Positions 53,235-62,716 of a stretch of DNA of 64,000 nt are shown piece after piece (position 1 is the first letter of the stretch; each line of letters begins with the position of its first letter). Made by a program: the position numbers and the translations under genes. This DNA comes from an uncultured Opitutaceae bacterium. Lineage in GTDB: Bacteria > Verrucomicrobiota > Verrucomicrobiia > Opitutales > Opitutaceae. Below the pieces are notes generated by a model. That model was not told where the DNA came from. It was given only the letters and a program-made list of their open reading frames with translations, and made no database searches. The stretch spans positions 1-64,000 of the forward strand of contig CAIOZY010000041.1 of the NCBI GenBank assembly GCA_903862935.1, given 5' to 3'.

Positions 53235-53942
53235 ATGCCGCCAGCCACTCCCGCGGACCGAAGGAGGCTCCTGCTCAAGCTCGCAATCGTTGCGGCTGCG
53301 CTGCTTGTCGGCGCTGGGATCGCCCTGCGCGGGACCGACATACGGGCTTTGCTTGCCCCGGGAATGGCGCTGATCCGCGGCGCCGGGCCCTGGAGCTTCT
53401 ATATTGCCATGGCGCTCCTGCCCGCAGCGGGGGTCCCCATGCTCACCTTTTCCCTGACGGCCGGCCCTATCTTTGCCGAGCGACTGGGCCTCGGGGCGAC
53501 GGTCGCGGCCGGGCTTGCGGCGGCGACCGTGAACCTGCTTTTGACCTATTGGCTGGCCCGCCGGGCGCTGAGGCCCTGGTTGACGAGGATCATCGAGCAC
53601 CTCGGCTACCGGATGCCCGACCTGGACTCTGCGGACTTGACCGACCTGATCGTCATCGTGCGGGTCACGCCGGGAATCCCGTTTTTCGCCCAGAACTACA
53701 TGCTGGGCCTGGCGGGGGCGCCGATCGGCCGGTATGTCGCCATCTCTTGCGTCGTTGTCTGGAGCTATACGGCCGGATTCATCGTATTCGGGGACGCCCT
53801 CTTGCACGGGAGAGGGAGGATGGCGCTTGTGGCGGTGAGCCTCCTCGTCGCGGCTGCCGCGGCGACGCATCTGGCCAGGCACCACTACGCAAACCGCAAG
53901 GCGGCCGGGAAGGGCGGAAGCGATGAAGGCGCCCAATCCTGA
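53235..53942 (+). CDS. TVP38/TMEM64 (VTT domain) membrane protein
   Basis: The 235-residue protein has about five membrane helices and a VTT (SNARE-associated) domain marked by AGPIFAERLGLGATVAAGLAAATVN-type sequence, then LIVIVRVTPGIPFFAQNYMLGLAG. DedA/TVP38 proteins act as lipid scramblase-like carriers or transporters. GGGGGAA lies just before the ATG at 53235, which supports this start over the TTG at 53193. It overlaps the xseA start by 20 bp. Confidence 0.88.
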   Translation: MPPATPADRRRLLLKLAIVAAALLVGAGIALRGTDIRALLAPGMALIRGAGPWSFYIAMALLPAAGVPMLTFSLTAGPIFAERLGLGATVAAGLAAATVNLLLTYWLARRALRPWLTRIIEHLGYRMPDLDSADLTDLIVIVRVTPGIPFFAQNYMLGLAGAPIGRYVAISCVVVWSYTAGFIVFGDALLHGRGRMALVAVSLLVAAAAATHLARHHYANRKAAGKGGSDEGAQS

Positions 53943-55215
53943 GCTTTTCGGCGCAGCCTCCGAGCGGATCGAGACCGTCTCGGAGTTCACCCGCAGGGTG
54001 AAGGAACTGCTGGAAGCCGGGATCCGGCCCTGCTGGGTCAAAGGCGAGGTGTCTAACCTGCGGGCCCAGGCAAGCGGGCACGTCTATTTTTCCCTCAAGG
54101 ACTCCGGCGCCCAGTTGAGCGCGGTCCTTTTCCGCGGCGACGCCGCCCGGCAGAAGGTTGCCCTTAAGGACGGGATGCAAGTGGCCGTCTACGGCGAGGT
54201 GAGCGTCTACGAGGTCCGTGGTCAGTACCAATTGATCGTTCGCGCGGTCGTCGAGGAGGGACTGGGGAAGCTGCAGCGGGAGTTCGAGGCCCTTAAGAAG
54301 CGGCTCGCCGAGGAGGGCCTCTTCGCCCCCGAGCGAAAGCGGCCGATTCCCGCCATGCCGGCGGTCGTGGGCTTCGTCACTTCGCCCACGGGGGCGGCGG
54401 TCCAAGACTTCCTCAGAATCTTGTCCCGGAGAGGCTGGCGGGGCCGCATCGTCATTCTGCCCGCCAAGGTCCAGGGAGCCGAGGCCGCGGCCGAGATGGT
54501 CGCGATGCTCGAACTGGCCGGTTCGCTCGGAATCTTCGACCTGATCGTCATCGGGCGCGGGGGAGGCAGTGTCGAGGACCTTTGGGCCTTTAACGAGGAA
54601 CCCCTTGTGCGCGCGGTCGCCGGGTGCCCGGTTCCGACCATCTCAGCGGTGGGACACGAGATCGACTTCACCCTGTGCGACTTCGCGGCCGACGTCCGGG
54701 CGGAGACCCCAAGCGCCGCAGCGGAACTGATTTCCAGCCATTTTGTAGCCTGCCTGGAGCGTTCGGAGCAGGCATCCGAGGCCATGGCTGCGGCCGCGGA
54801 CCTCATGCTCGCCCGTTCCGGGGAGCGCCTCGCCCACGCGCGGTCCCGGCTGCGGCTGCTCACCCCATCGGCCCAGATCGAACGGGGCCACCTGAGGCTG
54901 GACGATCTGGAGAACCGCCTGGGCTCGGCCCTGCGGGGCGCGGCCGACAGCGCCAAGCGCCGGCTTGCCGAGGTGGAGAGCCACTTCGCGGCCGCCTCGC
55001 CGGCCTTGAGACTGCCGCTCTTTCGGGAACGGGCCGTCGCCCTGGGAAAGAGGCTTGGGGCCGCGAGCCCGGACTCCGTCCTGAACCGGGGTTTTGCGAT
55101 CATCCGGGATGACAAGGGGGGACCGGTCATGCGCCGGGCCGGACTGCGGGCCGGGCAAAGCCTCGGAGCCCAGTTTGCCGACGGCACCGCCCGGGTGAGG
55201 GTGGAAAAGGAGTGA
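53923..55215 (+). CDS. xseA: Exodeoxyribonuclease VII large subunit
   Basis: XseA, with XseB, makes the exonuclease VII that degrades single-stranded DNA. The 430-residue protein has an N-terminal OB fold (about 10-105; [24 protein letters not shown]) and the catalytic core with [21 protein letters not shown] and [23 protein letters not shown]-like sequence (here [13 protein letters not shown]). The length is typical. It overlaps rsmE by 4 nt. No xseB follows here, unlike in many genomes; it must be elsewhere. Confidence 0.93.
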   Translation: MKAPNPELFGAASERIETVSEFTRRVKELLEAGIRPCWVKGEVSNLRAQASGHVYFSLKDSGAQLSAVLFRGDAARQKVALKDGMQVAVYGEVSVYEVRGQYQLIVRAVVEEGLGKLQREFEALKKRLAEEGLFAPERKRPIPAMPAVVGFVTSPTGAAVQDFLRILSRRGWRGRIVILPAKVQGAEAAAEMVAMLELAGSLGIFDLIVIGRGGGSVEDLWAFNEEPLVRAVAGCPVPTISAVGHEIDFTLCDFAADVRAETPSAAAELISSHFVACLERSEQASEAMAAAADLMLARSGERLAHARSRLRLLTPSAQIERGHLRLDDLENRLGSALRGAADSAKRRLAEVESHFAAASPALRLPLFRERAVALGKRLGAASPDSVLNRGFAIIRDDKGGPVMRRAGLRAGQSLGAQFADGTARVRVEKE

Positions 55216-55925
55216 ACCTGATCCTCTTCGATGCCGGGGAGACCGGCCGACCGCTGCCGCGGTCCGATCCCCGGGCGCTGCATATCCTTGCGGTCCTGAG
55301 GCGCCGGGAGGGGGACTCTTTCGACGCGGGCCTGGTGGATGGGCCCCGGGGGAAGGGGGTCCTCGTGGCGGTCAGGGCGGACGGCCTTCAGATCGCATTC
55401 ACCTGGGGCGACGAACCCCCGCCCCTGGATCCGGTGGCGCTGGTCGTCGGGATGCCCCGTCCGCAGACCGCCCGCAAGATCCTGCAAGAGGCCGCGGCTC
55501 TCGGTGTCGCAGTGTTGCATTTTGTGGGGACCGAGAAGGGAGAGCCGGGCTACGCCCGCAGCACCCTGTGGCGCACAGACGAGTGGAAGCGCCATATCCG
55601 GGCCGGGGCCGAGCAGGCCTTCTCGACGAGGATCCCTCAGGTCACCCACGGGCATTCCCTTGCAGAGGCGATCGATTTCCTGGCCGGTTTTTCCTCGCGG
55701 GTTGCCCTCGACAACTACGAGGCGCCCGCCCTGCTGTCGCAGGCCGACCTCGCCCCGCCGGTGGCGCTCGCCATCGGGCCGGAGCGCGGCTGGTCCGCGG
55801 CTGAGCGCGATCTTCTGCGCTGCCGGGGCTTCACCCTTGCACACCTGGGGCCGCGGGTCTTGAGGTCCGAAACGGCCTGTGTCGCCGCCGTTTCGATTGT
55901 CCGGGGAAGGCTCGGGCTGGCCTAG
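55212..55925 (+). CDS. rsmE: 16S rRNA (uracil1498-N3)-methyltransferase
   Basis: RsmE methylates U1498 of 16S rRNA. The 237-residue SPOUT-fold protein has an N-terminal PUA-like part ([18 protein letters not shown]) and the knot with [17 protein letters not shown] and [17 protein letters not shown], which fit the family. It starts at a GTG overlapping the xseA stop. Its stop TAG overlaps the stop of the convergent rsmD. Confidence 0.93.
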   Translation: MNLILFDAGETGRPLPRSDPRALHILAVLRRREGDSFDAGLVDGPRGKGVLVAVRADGLQIAFTWGDEPPPLDPVALVVGMPRPQTARKILQEAAALGVAVLHFVGTEKGEPGYARSTLWRTDEWKRHIRAGAEQAFSTRIPQVTHGHSLAEAIDFLAGFSSRVALDNYEAPALLSQADLAPPVALAIGPERGWSAAERDLLRCRGFTLAHLGPRVLRSETACVAAVSIVRGRLGLA

Positions 55926-56488
55926 GCCGACCGTGAGAAAACGACCGCATCCGGCTGGTGGGCCCGCTTGCCGAACCGCTTGATGCAGGACCAGCCCGTG
56001 GGGCTGAGTTCCATCTGGCCCGGGACCTCAAAGATCACCAAAGCCTCGGGCCGGGAATCGAGAAGAACCGAAAGCCGGGCGAAGATCGCCGGGGCCACCC
56101 GCTCGATGATCTCGTAAGGGGGGTCGGCAAAGACCAGGTCCGGCGGGCCGAGGCCGCCGTCTGGAACCGAGGTCGCGTCCAACTGGAGCACTTTCAGGCC
56201 GCTCTCGTCCCGCCTCAGGCACTTGCAGACCGCCGCAAGGTTCCGGCGGAGGCAGTCGGCCGCCCGGCTGTTCTGCTCGACGAAGGCGCCCCCGGAGGCT
56301 CCGCGGCTCAGGGCCTCCAGGCCGTAGGCCCCGCTGCCGGCGAACAGGTCGAGGAATTGCGCGCCGGAGACCCTCGCGCCCAGGCTCGAGAACAAGGCCT
56401 GGCGCAGGCTGTCGGTCGCCGGGCGCACGGCGTCGCCCCTGGGCACGGTGAGCGGGATTCCCCGGGCCGTTCCCCCGCTTATGCGCAT
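55922..56488 (-). CDS. rsmD: 16S rRNA (guanine966-N2)-methyltransferase
   Basis: RsmD methylates G966 of 16S rRNA. The 188-residue protein has [13 protein letters not shown] at the start, [18 protein letters not shown] as motif I and VFADPPYE as the catalytic NPPY-type motif. A frame open to 56566 would add a 26-residue N-terminal extension that looks unnatural; the ATG at 56488 gives the usual N-terminus. It is convergent with rsmE and divergent from the MBL gene. Confidence 0.92.
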   Translation of the reverse strand: MRISGGTARGIPLTVPRGDAVRPATDSLRQALFSSLGARVSGAQFLDLFAGSGAYGLEALSRGASGGAFVEQNSRAADCLRRNLAAVCKCLRRDESGLKVLQLDATSVPDGGLGPPDLVFADPPYEIIERVAPAIFARLSVLLDSRPEALVIFEVPGQMELSPTGWSCIKRFGKRAHQPDAVVFSRSA

Positions 56489-56542
56489 GGGCAGGGTTCC
56501 TTGGTTTGCATGGGACAGGAAGATCGCCGATGGTTCGCCCCC

Positions 56543-57499
56543 ATGACAGGGCCGGCATCCGACCACTTCAACGGCAAAAGATTTTTCAACCCCGGAGACC
56601 GCGAGGGCAGGGGATGGGGCGACCTGCTCAGATGGAAGCTCACGAGCCGGCCCGTGCCGTGGCCGGAGCGGATCGACCTGACCCCGCGGCCGCCGCCGGC
56701 CGCGCCCAGGTCGGGCTTGGCCGCGACTTGGATCGGGCAGTCAACCTTCCTGCTCCAGTCCCCGCAGGGCAACTTCCTCACCGACCCCATCTACTCCCGG
56801 CGGGCCAGCCCGCTGCCCTGGCTCGGGCCTGCCCGGGCGATCCCTCCGGGAATCCCCTTCGAGCTGCTGCCGAGAATCGACACCGTCCTGCTCAGCCATG
56901 ACCACTTCGACCACTGCGACCTGCCGACCCTTCGGCGCCTCAGACGGGCCTTCAGTCCCGTTGTCATCGCCCCCCTGGGGCATGCGGATCTCTTAAAGAA
57001 TGCCGATGCTGCAGCCTCCGTGGTCGAACTCGACTGGTGGCAGTCCCACCGGCTGCCGGGAGGCGCCGAGGTGGAGCTTGTCCCGGCCAGACACTGGTGC
57101 CGCCGCAGCCCGGGCGGGGACAATCTCCGGCTTTGGGGCGGCTTCGTCCTCCGGGCCGGGGAGAGAACGGTGTACTTCGCGGGGGACTCGGGCTATGACG
57201 AGGAGCTTTTCCCGGAGATCCGCAGGAGGAGGGGAGAGCCGGACCTAGCGCTGATCCCCATCGGGGCCTACGAGCCGCGTTGGTTCATGAAGGAGGCCCA
57301 CATGGATCCGGGCGAGGCGGTGGGAGTCCACCGGCTGGTTGGGGCGCGCCTCAGCGTTGCCATGCACTGGGGCACCTTCCAACTGACCGACGAAGGCCGG
57401 GACGACCCGCCGAGGCGGCTGCAGGAGGTGCTGAACGAGGTCGGAATCCCGCCGGGACAGTTCCAGGTCGTCGCGCCCGGTGACAGTGTCTTGGTGTGA
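56543..57499 (+). CDS. Metallo-beta-lactamase-fold hydrolase (NAPE-PLD/UlaG-like)
   Basis: The 318-residue protein has ATWIGQSTFLLQSPQGNFLTDPIYS at the start of the fold and LSHDHFDHCDL as the HxHxDH zinc motif, then FAGDSGY and MHWGTF as later zinc-ligand loops. N-acyl-PE phospholipase D-like and UlaG-like enzymes share this pattern, which suggests a phosphodiesterase or lactonase. ATG at 56543 gives a normal start; ATG at 56510 also works. The substrate is unknown. Confidence 0.83.
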   Translation: MTGPASDHFNGKRFFNPGDREGRGWGDLLRWKLTSRPVPWPERIDLTPRPPPAAPRSGLAATWIGQSTFLLQSPQGNFLTDPIYSRRASPLPWLGPARAIPPGIPFELLPRIDTVLLSHDHFDHCDLPTLRRLRRAFSPVVIAPLGHADLLKNADAAASVVELDWWQSHRLPGGAEVELVPARHWCRRSPGGDNLRLWGGFVLRAGERTVYFAGDSGYDEELFPEIRRRRGEPDLALIPIGAYEPRWFMKEAHMDPGEAVGVHRLVGARLSVAMHWGTFQLTDEGRDDPPRRLQEVLNEVGIPPGQFQVVAPGDSVLV

Positions 57500-57600
57500 T
57501 GGGTTGAACCCGGGGCCGCGAACCCGTTCCAAGGGGGTTTGCATCCTGGATTTCCCCCTGATAACTTCCGACCCGCCTGCACCGTAAGCACCAAACACCC

Positions 57601-59040
57601 ATGAAACCGTGTCCGACCACCGCCTGGCTCGCCCTGGCTGCGGTGTGCCTGTGCGGAGCCCGCGCGGAGGAAACGAATGCTTGGCCGGGTCCGGTCTCCT
57701 GGTCGGACGGAAGGACAGGGGCCCAGTCCTGGACGGCCGCGGGGCCGTTCCTTTTCGACCAGCCCGACCCGGACGGTGGGAGGCTGTCGGGACTGCGTCC
57801 CTTCTACGTGAGGCGCGCGGACCCTAGCGGGCAGGTCTCTGAGACCACTGCGCTGTACCCCATCTACACCGGACGCCGCTACGGGGACCATTTCGAGTGG
57901 AGCATCTTCAAGCTGATCAACGGGTACGGACGTGTCGACGGCGCGCGGCCAACCCCGTCGACAGAACCTGCGACCTTCGATGTCTGGCCCTTCTACTTCT
58001 CGAAGGATACGGGAGATCCGACCACGTCCCGCAGGGCCCTGATGCCGGTTGCGGGAACTGTCGACCAGCATTTCGGCTACGACCGGATTTCCTGGGTTCT
58101 GTTTCCGCTCTACGCCCGGACGGAGCGCAAGGGAAGCTCGACCACGTACACGCCCTGGCCCTTGATGAGGGTGACCCAGGGGGCAGCGCAGGGCTTTGCA
58201 ATCTGGCCGCTCTTCGGACACCTGGAGAGTCCGGGGGCCTACGACCGGCGGTACGTCCTGTGGCCCCTTTTCTGGGCAAACACGGTCCAGGCCGGCCCGG
58301 ACGCCCCCGCCGGGACCCCGCCGACCCGACAGGTCGGGGCCCTTCCATTCTATGCCTCCGAGAAAGGGCCCGGGTTTGTGAACGAGGCCTATCTGTGGCC
58401 GTTCTTCGGCTACACCGACCGGACGGCACCCTACCGGTACAGCGAGGTCCGCTACCTGTGGCCGTTCCTTGTGCAGGGGACGGGCGACGACCGGCTGGTT
58501 AACCGCTGGGCCCCGTTCTACTCGCATTCGGTCGTTAAGGGAGTCGACAAGACCTGGGCTCCCTGGCCTCTCGTGCGCCTGACGAACTGGACCGACGGGA
58601 ATGTCGCCCAGGCAAAGACCCAGGTCTTCTACTTCATCTACTGGCGCTTGGAACAGCGCAGCACGACAAACCCGGCTGCGGCCCCGGCCGAGAAAGCCTA
58701 CCTTTGGCCGATCCTGAGCACCTGGGACAATGGCGCAGGGCGCCGGCAGGTCCAGGTCCTGAGCCCATTTGAGGGGATGTTTGCGGACAATCCCCGGGTG
58801 CGGGCGGCCTGGTCGCCCCTGTTCGCCCTGGTGCGCTACGAACAGACGGCCCCGGGGGAGTCGAGCACCTCAGTCCTGTGGAACGCCGTGACCTGGAGGA
58901 GCAGCGCGGTCCGGAGAGAGAGCGAGTTCCACCTTGGCCCGATCCTCGGGGTTCGGACTGGACCCGGAGGGACCCGCTGGAGCCCGTTCGGCTTGGAGAT
59001 TGCGCCAAAAGGCCCTAAGCTGGCAGCTTCCCCCCACTGA
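57601..59040 (+). CDS. Exported aromatic-repeat (WPLF) protein beside Mla genes
   Basis: The 479-residue protein has a signal peptide (about 1-22) and then a regular series of short aromatic units: WPFY, FPLY, WPLM, WPLF, WPLF, LPFY, WPFF, WPFL, APFY, WPLV and WPIL, spaced by about 20-60 residues. The pattern implies a repeated beta-hairpin architecture, such as a beta-barrel or propeller, in the outer membrane or periplasm. I know of no named family. It is one base before mlaE, so it probably belongs to the same operon and may aid lipid transport in the outer membrane. Confidence 0.75.
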   Translation: MKPCPTTAWLALAAVCLCGARAEETNAWPGPVSWSDGRTGAQSWTAAGPFLFDQPDPDGGRLSGLRPFYVRRADPSGQVSETTALYPIYTGRRYGDHFEWSIFKLINGYGRVDGARPTPSTEPATFDVWPFYFSKDTGDPTTSRRALMPVAGTVDQHFGYDRISWVLFPLYARTERKGSSTTYTPWPLMRVTQGAAQGFAIWPLFGHLESPGAYDRRYVLWPLFWANTVQAGPDAPAGTPPTRQVGALPFYASEKGPGFVNEAYLWPFFGYTDRTAPYRYSEVRYLWPFLVQGTGDDRLVNRWAPFYSHSVVKGVDKTWAPWPLVRLTNWTDGNVAQAKTQVFYFIYWRLEQRSTTNPAAAPAEKAYLWPILSTWDNGAGRRQVQVLSPFEGMFADNPRVRAAWSPLFALVRYEQTAPGESSTSVLWNAVTWRSSAVRRESEFHLGPILGVRTGPGGTRWSPFGLEIAPKGPKLAASPH

Positions 59041-59041
59041 C

Positions 59042-59794
59042 ATGAAGCAGCTCAGATCCATCCTCGAGGGCATCGGAAGCGCGATCTTCCTCATGCTGCG
59101 CTCGGCCTCGTTCGTGGGGACGATCCCCAGCCAGTTCGCGAGGGTGATCGAGCAGTGCTACCTGATTGGCTACACGACCCTGCCTATCGTGGCGATCCTC
59201 TGCTTCTTCGTAGGAAGCGTGCTCGCGCTGCAGGCGGGCTACTCCATGCAGGACTTCCAGGCCCAGCAGTTCATCGGCTCCCTCGTGGGCCTGTCGATGG
59301 CCCGGGAACTCGGACCCATGATGGTGTCGATCCTGCTCGCGGGCCGGGTCGGGTCCGCGGTGACGGCCGAACTCGCATCGATGAAGGTCTACCAGGAGGT
59401 CGATGCCCTGGTGACGATGAACATTTCCCCGGAGCGGATTCTGGTCCTTCCGCGCCTGGTTGCAGTCCTGGTCATGATGCCCGTCCTGACGATCATCGCC
59501 AACCTCGTCGGCTGGTATGGCGGGGCAGTCGTCTGCCGGTACACGGGCTTCATTGCCATCGGTCCGGAGTCGTACTTCGCGGCGGTGCGCCACGTGGTGA
59601 AGTTCAAGGACGTCTTCGACGGCATGGTCAAAGCCGAGGTCTTCGGCTTTGCCGTGGTCTTGGTCTGCTGCAACATCGGCCTGAACACCCGCGGGGGCCC
59701 GCGGGAGATCGGGGCGTCGGTCACCCGCGCGGTGGTCGCCTCGCTGATCCTGATCCTGGTCCTCGATTACTTCGTCACGAAGGTGCTGATCTAG
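59042..59794 (+). CDS. mlaE: MlaE-family ABC permease
   Basis: The 250-residue inner-membrane protein has the MlaE/YrbE fold of five to six helices, with GLSMARELGPMMVSILLAGRVGSAVTAELASM as the conserved core, read here as RELGPMM and GRVGSAVTAEL. It is the permease of the Mla phospholipid transport complex, with MlaF (ATPase) and MlaD (MCE subunit). It starts one base after the WPLF-protein stop. The open frame extends upstream into that gene, but the ATG at 59042 is natural. Confidence 0.92.
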   Translation: MKQLRSILEGIGSAIFLMLRSASFVGTIPSQFARVIEQCYLIGYTTLPIVAILCFFVGSVLALQAGYSMQDFQAQQFIGSLVGLSMARELGPMMVSILLAGRVGSAVTAELASMKVYQEVDALVTMNISPERILVLPRLVAVLVMMPVLTIIANLVGWYGGAVVCRYTGFIAIGPESYFAAVRHVVKFKDVFDGMVKAEVFGFAVVLVCCNIGLNTRGGPREIGASVTRAVVASLILILVLDYFVTKVLI

Positions 59795-59804
59795 AGTGCG
59801 CGCC

Positions 59805-60611
59805 ATGGACCTTCCTCAACCCTCCCACATTCCCCACGTTACCGGCGATGCGCTGACGACCGGCGTCGCGATCGAGGGGCTGTCTAAGAGCTTCGGGAGC
59901 CTAAGGGTCCTGAAGGACGTGAGCTTTACCGTGAAACCGGGGGAGATCTTCGTCCTGATGGGCCCGTCGGGCTCGGGGAAGAGCGTGCTCTTGCGCCACA
60001 TCATCGGGCTGGAGGCGCCGACAGAGGGACGGGTCCTCGTCGACGGGCACGATCCCATGGTTGAGGACACGCGCGGGCACGTGCGCATGGCCCTGGTGTT
60101 CCAGGACGGGGCGCTGTTCAACTCGCTCTCGGTCTACGACAACCTCGCCCTTTATCCGCGCGAGCACCGGCTCGGTTCCGAGGCCGAGATCCGGGAGCGG
60201 GTGATGCACGCTTTGCAGATTCTCTCCGTCGAGAAGGCCGCCTCAAAGCTGCCCTCGGACCTTTCGGGGGGAATGAAGAAGCGCGTCTCGATCGCCCGGG
60301 CTCTGGTGATTCAGCCGCAGCTCCTGCTCTACGACGAACCCACGAGCGAGCTCGACCCGGTGATGGCGGCGACGATCGACGAGATCATCGCCACCCTGAA
60401 GGACGAGATCCGCGTGACCTCGATTGTCGTTTCGCACGACCGGGACCTTGCCCTGAGCATTGCCGACCGGGTCGGTTTCCTCATGGACGGCCGTCTCATC
60501 CACATCGGGCCGCCCTCGGGCCTGAAGGCCCCGGAGGATCCCCGCATTGCCGACTTCCTCAACCCGAAAATCGACATCCGCAACCCCCGCTTCAAGAGCC
60601 TGGAGGCCTGA
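59805..60611 (+). CDS. mlaF: MlaF-family ABC ATPase
   Basis: The 268-residue ATPase has Walker A GPSGSGKSVLLRHIIG, signature DLSGGMKKRVSIARAL and Walker B LLLYDEPTSELDPV, as in MlaF. It lies 10 bp after mlaE. A GTG at 59796 could also start translation; ATG at 59805 was preferred. An N-terminal extension of about 20 residues precedes the nucleotide-binding fold. Confidence 0.92.
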   Translation: MDLPQPSHIPHVTGDALTTGVAIEGLSKSFGSLRVLKDVSFTVKPGEIFVLMGPSGSGKSVLLRHIIGLEAPTEGRVLVDGHDPMVEDTRGHVRMALVFQDGALFNSLSVYDNLALYPREHRLGSEAEIRERVMHALQILSVEKAASKLPSDLSGGMKKRVSIARALVIQPQLLLYDEPTSELDPVMAATIDEIIATLKDEIRVTSIVVSHDRDLALSIADRVGFLMDGRLIHIGPPSGLKAPEDPRIADFLNPKIDIRNPRFKSLEA

Positions 60612-60645
60612 CAGGAGCCGGAGAGAAACCAAAACAATTTCCACT

Positions 60646-61641
60646 ATGAACAACCCACAGCAAACCGCCCGGGTCGGGCTTTTCTTCCTGCTCGGAATGG
60701 CCCTGGTCTGGGTGACCTACGAGTCGCTGAGCGGCGGACGCCTCTTCAAGAAGGAGGGCTACACGATTGTCGCCGGATTCGAGAACCTCGAGGACCTGAA
60801 GGTAGCCGATGACGTCAAGATGGCCGGGGTAAGCATTGGCTCTGTTGAGAAGACCCGGCTCTCAAAAGGCAGGGCCGAGGCGATCCTCCGGATCAATCCG
60901 TCGGTCAAGATCCCCTCCGACGCGACGGCGACGATCGGGATGGCTGGGCTCATCGGTACCAACTACATCGGGATCGATCTGGGGAGCCCCGGCGCCGCGC
61001 CGCTGGCAGATGGTGCCGAGATCCGCACCAAGGTGACTCCGGACATCAACAAGATCATGACCCAGCTCGGCGACCTGGGCCAGAAGCTCGAGGGAGCCCT
61101 GGGATCGTTCAGCACGGCGGTGAACGGGTCAGGCCAGGCCGGAGGGGGCCTTTTCCAGAAGCTCGACCGGCTGATCACTGAAAACAGCGCGAAAATCGAC
61201 GCGACGATGTCGAACCTGCAGGAGATCACAACGAAGCTCAACCAAGGGGAGGGCACGCTCGGCAGGCTCATCAACGACCCGAAACTCCACGACGATCTCG
61301 TGGCGACCGTGGGAGAGCTCAAGACCGCGGCCGGCCAGGCTAAGACCTTCATCGCGGACGCCCAGGGCATCGTTTCCCAAGTTAAGTCCGGCCAGGGCAC
61401 GCTGGGGGTCCTCCTCTACGACGAGCAGGCGGCGTCCAACCTAAAGGGCACCGTCAAGAACCTGAAGGACCTCTCCGACAAGGTCGCCCGCGGCGAGGGA
61501 TCCCTGGGAAGGCTGATCAACGACGACAGTCTCTTCCTGTCCGCCCAGACCACCCTGAAGAAGGCCGACCGGGCCCTCGACGGGATGAATGACTCCGGCC
61601 CGATCACCGCGGTCGGGATCGTCGCGAACTCCCTTTTCTAG
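60646..61641 (+). CDS. mlaD: MlaD-like MCE-domain protein
   Basis: The 331-residue protein has an N-terminal anchor (about 9-26) and an MCE domain (about 33-130) marked by VKMAGVSIGSVEKT. A long helical tail then carries three related motifs: GEGTLGRLINDPKL, GQGTLGVLLYDEQ and GEGSLGRLINDDS. It binds lipid and forms the hexameric channel of the Mla complex. GGAGAG lies about 20 bp before the ATG. No mlaB or mlaC is linked. Confidence 0.9.
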   Translation: MNNPQQTARVGLFFLLGMALVWVTYESLSGGRLFKKEGYTIVAGFENLEDLKVADDVKMAGVSIGSVEKTRLSKGRAEAILRINPSVKIPSDATATIGMAGLIGTNYIGIDLGSPGAAPLADGAEIRTKVTPDINKIMTQLGDLGQKLEGALGSFSTAVNGSGQAGGGLFQKLDRLITENSAKIDATMSNLQEITTKLNQGEGTLGRLINDPKLHDDLVATVGELKTAAGQAKTFIADAQGIVSQVKSGQGTLGVLLYDEQAASNLKGTVKNLKDLSDKVARGEGSLGRLINDDSLFLSAQTTLKKADRALDGMNDSGPITAVGIVANSLF

Positions 61642-62050
61642 GGAGAGCCGCCCAGTCCTGATGGCTGCGTTTTCTCGCACGCAGCCATCTCGACTAGATC
61701 AGCAGAATCCATCGGCCCGCGGGACCGAACTGCTGGTCCATAGCGCAGTCGTCCTGAAGCATGAAACAGCACCGGCGGAGCGGGTGATTCAATTTTGGGA
61801 GAGGGTTGATGGCGCGCCTGATTGGGGAAGACAGTGGCTGGGCGGAGCCGTTTGAGATTGTCCAGAGTGCCGGAGGCGATCACGCAGCCCAGGGAGACCC
61901 CGATGGTCGCGTATAGGGGGGGGAGGCGCCTGGGTGGGTGGTGGGCCTACCACCAACGAAGAGGCCTGAGGCGTTGACCCTTAGGCCCGAGGGCAGCCGG
62001 CCGGCGTTTTCTTGGCTTCACTTCCGCACCGACTGGATTAGCCAGTAGCC
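61642..62050. other. Gap between mlaD and the propeller gene
   Basis: This 409-bp gap contains the mla terminator hairpin near its left end and no supportable gene. A run of G (about 61916-61925) and GGTGGGTGGTGGG (61933-61945) could form G-rich structure. Promoter signals for the next gene were not recognised. Confidence 0.5.
61660..61689 (+). terminator. Hairpin after the Mla operon
   Basis: GATGGCTGCG (61660-61669) and CGCAGCCATC (61680-61689) form a perfect 10-bp stem with a 10-base loop, 19 bp after the mlaD stop. No T-run follows, but the stem strength and position support a transcript end. Confidence 0.65.
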
Positions 62051-62716
62051 ATGGCAAACATCCTCGAACTCAAGCGTCTTCCCTCGCCCGCGCCCAAGCC
62101 GCAGTCTCTCGCCTGGGATGGTGCCACACTTTGGATGGGTTCCCGCGAGACGAAGCGGATCTACGCGATCAACCCGGCCCAATGGTCGGTCGGCTGGGAA
62201 TGCGCGGCCCCGGATGTGCCGTGGGGGCTGGCGGCGGTGCAGGGTGAACTACGGGTGGTCTGCGGCGAGGGTCAGGACGATATCCGGTTCATCCGGCGTT
62301 GCCTGCCAGGTCACGGCTTCGACGGCAGGTTCCGCGTGCCCTGTCCGGACGGGAAGGGTTCCCACCTCGGTTGGGATGGTCGCACCCTCTGGCTCAGCCA
62401 GTGGTATCCGAAGAAGCTCATCGCCCTCGGGACCGAGGGACAGGTCGAACGCGTGATCCAAATTCCGCATGAAATCGTCGGGCAGGTAATCGTCGGCGGC
62501 CTGTTTTACTTGGTGACCACGGATAACGAGGAGAGCGACGACTATTTCCTCACGCGCGTGGACCCGCGCCCGGCGTTGCCGCGGGTGGACGTGCTCATCA
62601 GGCTTGGTTTCTCCGCCCGGGGACTGACCTTCGACGGGGAAAATTTCTGGTCCAACCACCGCGAGGCAAACCAGATCGTTTCCTTCGCGCGACCGGACAG
62701 CCAGCCTGTGGCGTAG
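62051..62716 (+). CDS. Beta-propeller-like (NHL/glutamine-cyclotransferase-like) protein
   Basis: The 221-residue protein has repeated strands with LAWDGATLWMGSR, LGWDGRTLWLSQW and LTFDGENFWSNH, the DG-x-x-(L/F)W pattern of glutamine cyclotransferase-like and other propellers. There is no signal peptide. It could be a small-ligand or carbohydrate-binding protein; no catalytic residues can be recognised. It stands alone, with gaps of several hundred bases on each side. Confidence 0.7.
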   Translation: MANILELKRLPSPAPKPQSLAWDGATLWMGSRETKRIYAINPAQWSVGWECAAPDVPWGLAAVQGELRVVCGEGQDDIRFIRRCLPGHGFDGRFRVPCPDGKGSHLGWDGRTLWLSQWYPKKLIALGTEGQVERVIQIPHEIVGQVIVGGLFYLVTTDNEESDDYFLTRVDPRPALPRVDVLIRLGFSARGLTFDGENFWSNHREANQIVSFARPDSQPVA

